Assembly: GCA_910585565.1 (NCBI GenBank)
Contig: CAJUFC010000184.1
Location: 1-27,045 of the forward strand
Direction: 5' to 3'
From: an uncultured Eggerthellaceae bacterium
Lineage (GTDB): Bacteria > Actinomycetota > Coriobacteriia > Coriobacteriales > Eggerthellaceae
DNA length: 27,045 nucleotides
Shown here in pieces: positions 21,410-27,045 of this stretch. The first letter of the stretch is position 1. Every line of letters starts with the position of its first letter. Below the pieces are notes generated by a model. The model was not told where the DNA came from. It searched no databases and was given only the letters and a program-made list of their open reading frames with translations. The translations under genes and the position numbers were made by a program.

Positions 21410-23545
21410 TCACCTCGTCGACACCGTCACCTTGAGGTGCGTGACGGGCACGGGACCGCTGACGCCGCGCTTGACCTCGAGGAGGTCAGAGAGGCGCATC
21501 CCCAGCTCGAGGGGCAGCCGGTTGCAAGCGTCGGTGAGCCACCACTCGTCACCTGCGTCCCCCGAGGCGGGGTCGAACGCCTCGATGGAGTACCAGCCGT
21601 CGCGCTCGGCATCCGAGAGCTCATAGGAGCCCAGCCATGTGCCAGCGGCGCCCGTGCCGCCAGCGCCTGCTCCCGCGAGGGGCACGGCCAGCCCGGTCGG
21701 GTCGCCCTCGGCCCGGAAGGCGAGCTCGGTGGCACGAAGCGCGCCTTCCCAGCCAGCAGCGCCTGCGGTCAGCGAGAGCAGCTGTCCCGCCTCCGCCTCG
21801 AGCGTCTCCGCCTCCAGCCGCTCCACCGCCACCGCGACGGCGCTCCTCGACTTGATGGCGTAAGCGCCCATCTCGGGAGCCATGACCTCGCCCGTCTCCG
21901 CGTCGATGGCGAAGGTGACGCTCACCGGCACCGTCACGTCCAGCTTGTCGACGGGCGGGTCGGGCCTGTCAGACGGATCGGGCGCTTCCTCGGACCAGCG
22001 GGCATACAAGTCGAGATCACGCTCGATGGGGTTGCGCAGGTTGAACGGAACGAGCGCGCCCGCCGCGTCCTTGGTGCACCATCCCTTGAAGACGTGCCCC
22101 TCCTTGGCCGGATTCGCCGGCACCGACACGGTCTGACGTCCGGGCACGGGCACGATCCACGGATCAGTTGACCCGTTCGGCCATACGCCGCCCTCGGTAT
22201 GGAACGTGACGTCATGCGTCTCGGTCAGCATCCACTGCGCCCAGAAGTGCTGCGTGTTGGCGCCATGTGCGTCAACGATGCCCGTGTCGAAGCGGCCGAT
22301 CTTGGCCGTGCTGTCGCCCGCATACACGAGCGAGTCGCCATCCTTCACCGGCTCTTCTGTCCTCCACGCCACGAACACGCCGCTCACGCGCCCGTCGTCG
22401 TCCTCGCTCTCGGCCGGGAACATCCTCGGGGTCGGCAAATCGAGCGTGTCGTCCAGCTCGGGCGCGACGTTGCCCTTGCCACCCAGGAAGTAGTTGCCCT
22501 GGTAGGTCGGGTCCTCGGCACTTGCATAGGCGTCCCCGTCAGGCACCGCAACATAGCCTGCAGGTGCGATGCCCAGCGCCGCCGCATCGTCGCCGACGAT
22601 GCCGTGCGAGCCAGCTTCGCTCGCGTCGATGACGGTGTTGCCAAAGCCCATGTGCAGCACGACCCGTCCCGTCTCGCGCGGCTCCACCATCTCCCACTTG
22701 GCATAGAGGGTCATCGAGCCTCCCACGAGGTCGGGTTCATAGCCCTCGCCCGCAGAATCGTCGGCAAACTTCCATTCGTTGCCGTCCGTGCAGGCTGCGT
22801 CGGTGTACCAGCCTGCAAACGTGCGTCCTGGCCACTCAGGATCGCTCGGTCGCTCGATTGGCTGCTTCATATTCGCCACGATGGACGCGGCCCCCGTGTT
22901 GCGGCCGTTCATCGCGTCGAACGACACGACGATGCCATTCTGCACGGCAAGGTTGACGCCAAGCACGGCCTCAGACCCCTTGCCCGTGCTCGCGTCCTGC
23001 GTGATGGTCGAAGGTACGTTGAGGTTGACGCCCAGCACCGCTTCAGAGCCCGTCGTGCCCGGACCGGCGACCTCTCCCGGCTCCGGATCGGGGTTGGAGT
23101 TCTCGCCCGGGTCGACCGGGTCGGGTACGGCCAGGTTCACGCCCAGCACCGCCTCAGAGCCCGTCGCCGAAGACCCACCTGACGGTGCCTGCTGCGACGT
23201 TGACGGCAGCTCGAGGTTGACACCGAGAACGGCGCTGGCACCGCTCGTGCCCGAGCCCTCCGCGTCCCCCGGCTTGCCGTCAGGGTCGGGGTTCTCCCCT
23301 GCGTCGACCGGGTCAGGCACGAGCAAGTTGACGCCCAGCACCGCCTCAGAGCCCTTTCCCGGGGAACCATCTGGCTGAGGAGCGTGCTGTGCCGTGGAAG
23401 GCACCTGCACATTGACCCCCAGCACCGACTCAGAGACGCTTGCCCAGGCCACGGCCGGCAGCGCGCAACCAAGCGCGACCGCCACGGCCATGACCGGCGC
23501 AAGAAGCATCCTCCTCGCCGCTTTGTACGTCTGTAACAGAGACAT
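21410..23545 (-). CDS. Secreted surface protein with SEAVLGVNL repeats and Listeria-Bacteroides repeats
   Basis: Unrecognised as a whole, 711 aa. A signal peptide is clear: basic KAARR, hydrophobic core, and AWA-SV cleavage predicted after residue 35. Residues 39-201 hold six copies of an S-E-A-V-L-G-V-N-L-x-V-P motif joined by two linker types: PSTxxxAP-like, and PDPVDxGENxxPDxxPG. Residues ~205-285 and ~443-518 are InlB B-type (Flg_new) repeats ending LYAKWE and LYARWSE. Between them is an Asp/Gly-rich region (GNYFLGGKGN). From ~531 a beta-rich domain begins with LDVTVPVSVTFAIDAETGEV. There is no LPXTG motif, membrane anchor or cell-wall-binding repeat. ATG 23545 has AGGAAG nine bases upstream and follows the preceding surface gene by 30 bp, so they are probably co-transcribed. 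A role in adhesion or surface display is inferred only. Confidence 0.82.
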   Translation of the reverse strand: MSLLQTYKAARRMLLAPVMAVAVALGCALPAVAWASVSESVLGVNVQVPSTAQHAPQPDGSPGKGSEAVLGVNLLVPDPVDAGENPDPDGKPGDAEGSGTSGASAVLGVNLELPSTSQQAPSGGSSATGSEAVLGVNLAVPDPVDPGENSNPDPEPGEVAGPGTTGSEAVLGVNLNVPSTITQDASTGKGSEAVLGVNLAVQNGIVVSFDAMNGRNTGAASIVANMKQPIERPSDPEWPGRTFAGWYTDAACTDGNEWKFADDSAGEGYEPDLVGGSMTLYAKWEMVEPRETGRVVLHMGFGNTVIDASEAGSHGIVGDDAAALGIAPAGYVAVPDGDAYASAEDPTYQGNYFLGGKGNVAPELDDTLDLPTPRMFPAESEDDDGRVSGVFVAWRTEEPVKDGDSLVYAGDSTAKIGRFDTGIVDAHGANTQHFWAQWMLTETHDVTFHTEGGVWPNGSTDPWIVPVPGRQTVSVPANPAKEGHVFKGWCTKDAAGALVPFNLRNPIERDLDLYARWSEEAPDPSDRPDPPVDKLDVTVPVSVTFAIDAETGEVMAPEMGAYAIKSRSAVAVAVERLEAETLEAEAGQLLSLTAGAAGWEGALRATELAFRAEGDPTGLAVPLAGAGAGGTGAAGTWLGSYELSDAERDGWYSIEAFDPASGDAGDEWWLTDACNRLPLELGMRLSDLLEVKRGVSGPVPVTHLKVTVSTR
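22943..23431 (-). repeat. Six coding copies of the SEAVLGVNL motif in a 192-bp higher-order repeat
   Basis: VLGVN cores begin at residues 41, 69, 106, 133, 170 and 194 of the 711-aa protein, a spacing of 28, 37, 27, 37 and 24. Copies 2 and 4 share PDPVDxGEN linkers; copies 1, 3 and 5 share PST linkers. At DNA level a 24-base sequence starting ACGCCCAGCACCGCCTCAGA is identical at 23139-23162 and 23331-23354, exactly 192 bases apart. The array lies inside a reading frame and is not CRISPR. Confidence 0.9.
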
Positions 23546-23575
23546 GATGAAATTCTTCCTACTGAGGGCGCTCGG

Positions 23576-26500
23576 CTAGCTGATCGTCACAAGGCCTTCG
23601 GTGTCCAACACGTCGGTGTTCTGCTCGGGCGCCATGTCGCCGAACCGTGCCGCATAGCTGACGAACTGCTGGCGCTCGACCGCGAACGTGAACATGAGCC
23701 TGAGCATCGGGGTCTTGTGGCCTTCGTTGTACTTCCAGCCATCGTTGTAGTCGCCGTCATACTGAGTCATCGCAGGGTCGCTCGACGTGTCGGACTCCAC
23801 CATGCGCTGAATCTCGCCCAAGTCGAACTTGCACTTGCTCAGGTCGAGCCCGTAATAGAAGCGATAGTCCACAAAGCCGCCGCTCACGTTCGGCCTGAGG
23901 CCGCCTTTCAGCTCCTCGTCGTTGGAATAGAATGCGCTCGGGTCGATGGTCGCATCGGCGCCCGGGCGGCTCACCGTCTCGGGCATCCTCAGCTTGAATG
24001 CCGCGAGGTCGTTTTCGGCCTTGCCAGCAACCGCGTTGGTCTTGGCGTTGCCATTCGCGTCATAGGTGGTCGCCGTGTCAGGGTCGTCCCACAGCGTATT
24101 GTCAGATATGTCACCCTCACCGAAGCCGAAGTAGCGGCGCGAGAACTCGTTTTTGGTACCCGGCGTGTCCTTCGAGTCCGCCGTGTAGTCGTTTACCGTC
24201 TCCACTGGGCTGATCCAGAACACGCGCGAGCCATTGTCCTTCTCGCGGTCGCCCGCATCCACCGTGGGGTTGTTCACCAGCAGCATGCGGTCGCACAGCC
24301 CCTCGCCGCCCGAGGTCTTAATGTCGCTCACCGTATTGGGCGTCGACGTGGAGTCGCCTTCCACCTCGCCCACCTTCGCATCCACGATGTCCGTGGCCGT
24401 GACGCCCGTCAGCACGAGGTCATGCGTGGTCTTCTTGACGGTGAACTTTGCCTCCGTCTCGAGATGCATGCGCGGGTCCGACCCCACGACATAGGCGCCG
24501 CCATCCGCATCGCTCGCCAAAAAGACGCCCACCGGAGCAGTCACGTTGATGATGACTGGCGAGAAGTTGAGCCACAGCACGCACTCGCCGTCGGGCGCGG
24601 TCACGTTCTCGGTGTCGGTCACCTTGGTAATGGCTGTGGCACCCGCAGGCACCGTTCCCTGGAACAAGAGGTTGGTGCTCGTCCAATTGCCGGCGCTGTC
24701 GTAGTTGTTGCCCATCACGCGGAAGCCCGACCCCAGGCCCTGAGCCTCGGTCATGAGCGACTTCTCCCCGTTGGGGTCGCTGTTGTCGGTAGCCCAGCTG
24801 TGCGTGAGGTACCAGCCTTCATAGGTATAGAAGTTCGACTTCTTCACATAGCGCGTGCCGTCAGAGCTCTTCTTCGGCACGTCAAGAACGTCCCAGTAGT
24901 CCCAGGTGCGCTCGGCCTTGTACCAGCCAGAGTTGTCGCCGGCCTCTTTGCGCCAGCCATAGGTCGCTGGGTCGGTGGGATCGCTTGCGTCAGTGCGCAG
25001 CTCCACCGAATCGCTTTCCACGGCCGCTGCCGGTAGTCGCAGCGTCACCTGATAGGTGCGAATCTCCCACAGGGCGTCCCACGTCTCGGTCGTGCCCTCG
25101 TCCAGGGCCGGGTTCTTGCCGCCGGTGTTCCACTGCAGCGCGTGGTCCATGCCCTCGCGCGTGAGGTAGAACTCAGGCGTGTTGCCCGCATTGTTGCCGT
25201 TCTCGACGTACTTGAGATACACAGCGTCGGCCGAGCCATCCTCGGCAGAGCCCTTCTTGCCCCAGCCCAGGAAGCGGAACCCATGGCGCTTCAGCTCGTC
25301 GAACTGCAGCCGATCGATGGAAAGCAGCGTCTCAGCATCGGTGAAGGCCCTGTCGAACGGCGTCGTGGTGTTATGGTCTGGCGTATAGGAATCGGTCGGG
25401 ATCAGCTCTCCGTACAGAAACAGTCCGCGGTTGCGCCAGTAGGTTATCTCTTGCCCCGGCGTATCGTCCTCCACCGCAGCAGTGCCGATCCTCATGGCCT
25501 CGCCATCGTCCACCTTGCCCGAGGCCACCTGGCGCGGCAGCGTGTTCGCCAGCGTGATGGGCACCTCGCCGCCGCGCTTCCAGACGCCGTACAGCGTCGT
25601 GTCATTGTTGGCGTTGTAGCCGCCCGACGGCTCCGTGTTGTCCACGTCCCAGTCGGCGCCGAACATCGCCTTCGCCGTTGCCGTCGCGCCGTCGCCCGCG
25701 CCTGTGTTGGGGAACTCGAGCCACGGCCCCTTCCCCGCATCAGCAGCAGGGATGACGCCCACCTTGACGCTGCCATTGGTCCAGCCCTTATAGAGAAAGC
25801 CGTTGCTGTACATGTCAGACTCGGCCAGGACATAGTTCAGGTTGTCGGTGCCACCCTGGTTCACTTGCGACAGGTCGACCAGGTCCATCTCGGGATATTT
25901 GAGGGAACCGTCGTCATTCGTCGCCGTCGCGTCTTTCAGCGTCCACGAATTGCCCGAGCCCTCGGCTATGACCGAGCGCGCGGCCGCATGCACGAAGTAG
26001 CCGTCATCCAGCGCGTCAGCCATGTTGCCCGATCCGTCAGCCCGCGCCGTGGCGTCCACGTTGTAGTGGATGCGATACATCTTGGGCTTCCACACGGCCT
26101 TGAGTCGCGCGTTGCCATAGGCGCCAGCCGGAATGGAGAACTGCCGCGCATCTGGGTCGGTGGTGCCGTCGTCTTTGTAGGCGCCATTCGTCCAGCCGTC
26201 GTTGCCTGAGGCACCCGGGTCTTGGTCCATGCCGCTCGGGCTGTTCGTCCACACCCAACCTGCGAACCAAAAACCATCGCGTGTCGGCTCTGCCAGCGGC
26301 TTCTCGGTGCCCATCGTATAGGTCACCGTCTCGCCCATCGGGTTGCTCGTCGCCCACCCGTCATGATGGTTCGGGTCAAAGCTAATCGTAAAGGTCCGCG
26401 GCGTATGGCTGCGGAAGACGACCCATTCCTTGCTGCCGTCGATGGTCTGCCCGTTGATGAGCGTGCCGGTGTCCGCCGGGTTGTTCTTGTCCCGAATGTA

Positions 26501-27045
26501 CCAGTCGCCCCCGCACGACCACCCATACTTAGGCGTTATCTTGGCAGAGGTAGAGCCTGCCCCTGAGGGGTCACTAAAAGTGACAGTATCGCCCGATGCG
26601 GTGACTTTGGTCTGAAAATATCCGTTATTAGTGTATCCGGTGCTTACTGTCAGCGTATCGACACCGCTCTCGCTAGAAGTCCATAACGTTGCGCCAATAT
26701 ATGACCCTGCTGCGTTGCCTGCGTCGTAAGCAGATTTACCGTAATCGCCACTGTCAACACCGACAACTAAGTCGTTTGCATGACTGGCATAAAACGTGGG
26801 CAAACTATCACCTGCGATCCAATTGCTCCACGCGCCATTCACGACTGAACCGGTAGTCGCCCCCAAGCGCCAGACGGCGTCCGTGCGCACATCCCCAGCA
26901 CTATCAACAACGTAGTACAAGGAAACTGCGTTAAAAGGATCAGGATTCGGGTGCTCGCTAGTTGCCGAGGTTTCGCCAGCTCGAGAGCAAACACTAATAA
27001 TGTAAAGCATTCCATCCAGCTGCATATACGCTACCGACGGTTCAG
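23576..27045 (-). CDS. Giant extracellular Listeria-Bacteroides (InlB B) repeat protein, N-terminus beyond window
   Basis: About 1155 residues are visible and the frame remains open at the right edge, so signal peptide and start are missing; the ATG at 27025 is internal. Several InlB B/Flg_new-like units are seen, each with an FxFxGW or YEGW core and an LxxVWK/LWE end. Examples are FTISFDPNHHDGW to RLKAVWK, FLYKGWTNGSV to LYGVWK, FRFLGWGKKG to WDALWE, and FYTYEGWYLTHSW. The last ~320 residues begin with INVTAPVGVFLASDADGG, which resembles the end domain of the next protein, and finish TEGLVTIS. There is no LPXTG motif or hydrophobic anchor at the C-terminus. The protein is acidic, Asp/Gly/Asn-rich and almost Cys-free, typical of a cell-surface stalk or adhesin. 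Base composition drops at the right end. The 711-aa gene follows 30 bp downstream. Confidence 0.85.
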   Translation of the reverse strand, partial: EPSVAYMQLDGMLYIISVCSRAGETSATSEHPNPDPFNAVSLYYVVDSAGDVRTDAVWRLGATTGSVVNGAWSNWIAGDSLPTFYASHANDLVVGVDSGDYGKSAYDAGNAAGSYIGATLWTSSESGVDTLTVSTGYTNNGYFQTKVTASGDTVTFSDPSGAGSTSAKITPKYGWSCGGDWYIRDKNNPADTGTLINGQTIDGSKEWVVFRSHTPRTFTISFDPNHHDGWATSNPMGETVTYTMGTEKPLAEPTRDGFWFAGWVWTNSPSGMDQDPGASGNDGWTNGAYKDDGTTDPDARQFSIPAGAYGNARLKAVWKPKMYRIHYNVDATARADGSGNMADALDDGYFVHAAARSVIAEGSGNSWTLKDATATNDDGSLKYPEMDLVDLSQVNQGGTDNLNYVLAESDMYSNGFLYKGWTNGSVKVGVIPAADAGKGPWLEFPNTGAGDGATATAKAMFGADWDVDNTEPSGGYNANNDTTLYGVWKRGGEVPITLANTLPRQVASGKVDDGEAMRIGTAAVEDDTPGQEITYWRNRGLFLYGELIPTDSYTPDHNTTTPFDRAFTDAETLLSIDRLQFDELKRHGFRFLGWGKKGSAEDGSADAVYLKYVENGNNAGNTPEFYLTREGMDHALQWNTGGKNPALDEGTTETWDALWEIRTYQVTLRLPAAAVESDSVELRTDASDPTDPATYGWRKEAGDNSGWYKAERTWDYWDVLDVPKKSSDGTRYVKKSNFYTYEGWYLTHSWATDNSDPNGEKSLMTEAQGLGSGFRVMGNNYDSAGNWTSTNLLFQGTVPAGATAITKVTDTENVTAPDGECVLWLNFSPVIINVTAPVGVFLASDADGGAYVVGSDPRMHLETEAKFTVKKTTHDLVLTGVTATDIVDAKVGEVEGDSTSTPNTVSDIKTSGGEGLCDRMLLVNNPTVDAGDREKDNGSRVFWISPVETVNDYTADSKDTPGTKNEFSRRYFGFGEGDISDNTLWDDPDTATTYDANGNAKTNAVAGKAENDLAAFKLRMPETVSRPGADATIDPSAFYSNDEELKGGLRPNVSGGFVDYRFYYGLDLSKCKFDLGEIQRMVESDTSSDPAMTQYDGDYNDGWKYNEGHKTPMLRLMFTFAVERQQFVSYAARFGDMAPEQNTDVLDTEGLVTIS

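Noticed and set aside
22943..23431. CRISPR-like spaced direct repeats
   Set aside because: The repeats are imperfect, in frame, and encode a conserved peptide motif after a signal peptide; spacing and spacers are not CRISPR-like.
23717..25036. Plus-strand open frame opposite the giant surface gene
   Set aside because: No ribosome binding site or known motif; the minus-strand frame carries clear InlB B repeats.

Overview
The window is GC-rich bacterial DNA (about 60-70% G+C in the stretches I counted), with genes on both strands. It carries GTG/TTG starts, two chromosomal tRNA genes with encoded CCA, leaderless-looking promoters and an scpA-scpB-rluB-tyrA-aroA-cmk-plsC cluster. Together these point to an Actinomycetota chromosome. 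My best guess is a gut or oral Coriobacteriia member; this rests on gene order and protein flavour, not on a search.

Region 1 (1-9199, minus strand) is one co-directional block. It starts from a probably leaderless ABC-F ATPase gene and runs through a site-2-protease-like M50 peptidase, scpA, scpB, rluB, tyrA, aroA, cmk and a plsC acyltransferase cut by the left edge. Most junctions overlap or nearly touch. The main internal break is the 111 bp between rluB and tyrA, which holds a striking inverted repeat with a LacI-operator-like core, so tyrA-aroA-cmk-plsC may have its own regulated promoter. The block joins translation/ribosome care, chromosome segregation, aromatic amino acid and chorismate supply, CMP recycling and phospholipid synthesis.

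Region 2 (9200-12119) has a gamma-class carbonic anhydrase-like protein and an atypical ClC family protein on the plus strand. They are met tail-to-tail by an orphan Fic AMP-transferase gene of lower G+C. The Fic gene sits immediately behind the terminator of tRNA-Val(CAC).

Region 3 (12120-18857) is an unusually long Lhr helicase gene (1746 aa) with a leaderless-looking start, then tRNA-Leu(CAG) on the minus strand and trpS on the plus strand.

Region 4 (18966-27045, minus strand) has a CPA1 Na+/H+ antiporter, a roughly 400 bp non-coding stretch with strong hairpins, and a two-gene cell-surface locus. The upstream gene of that locus encodes a giant Listeria-Bacteroides (InlB B) repeat protein truncated by the right edge. 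The second encodes a 711-aa secreted protein that begins, right after its signal peptide, with six copies of an SEAVLGVNL motif in alternating 27/37-residue spacing. Both end in a similar beta-rich domain without an LPXTG signal. This locus is the most novel-looking part of the window.
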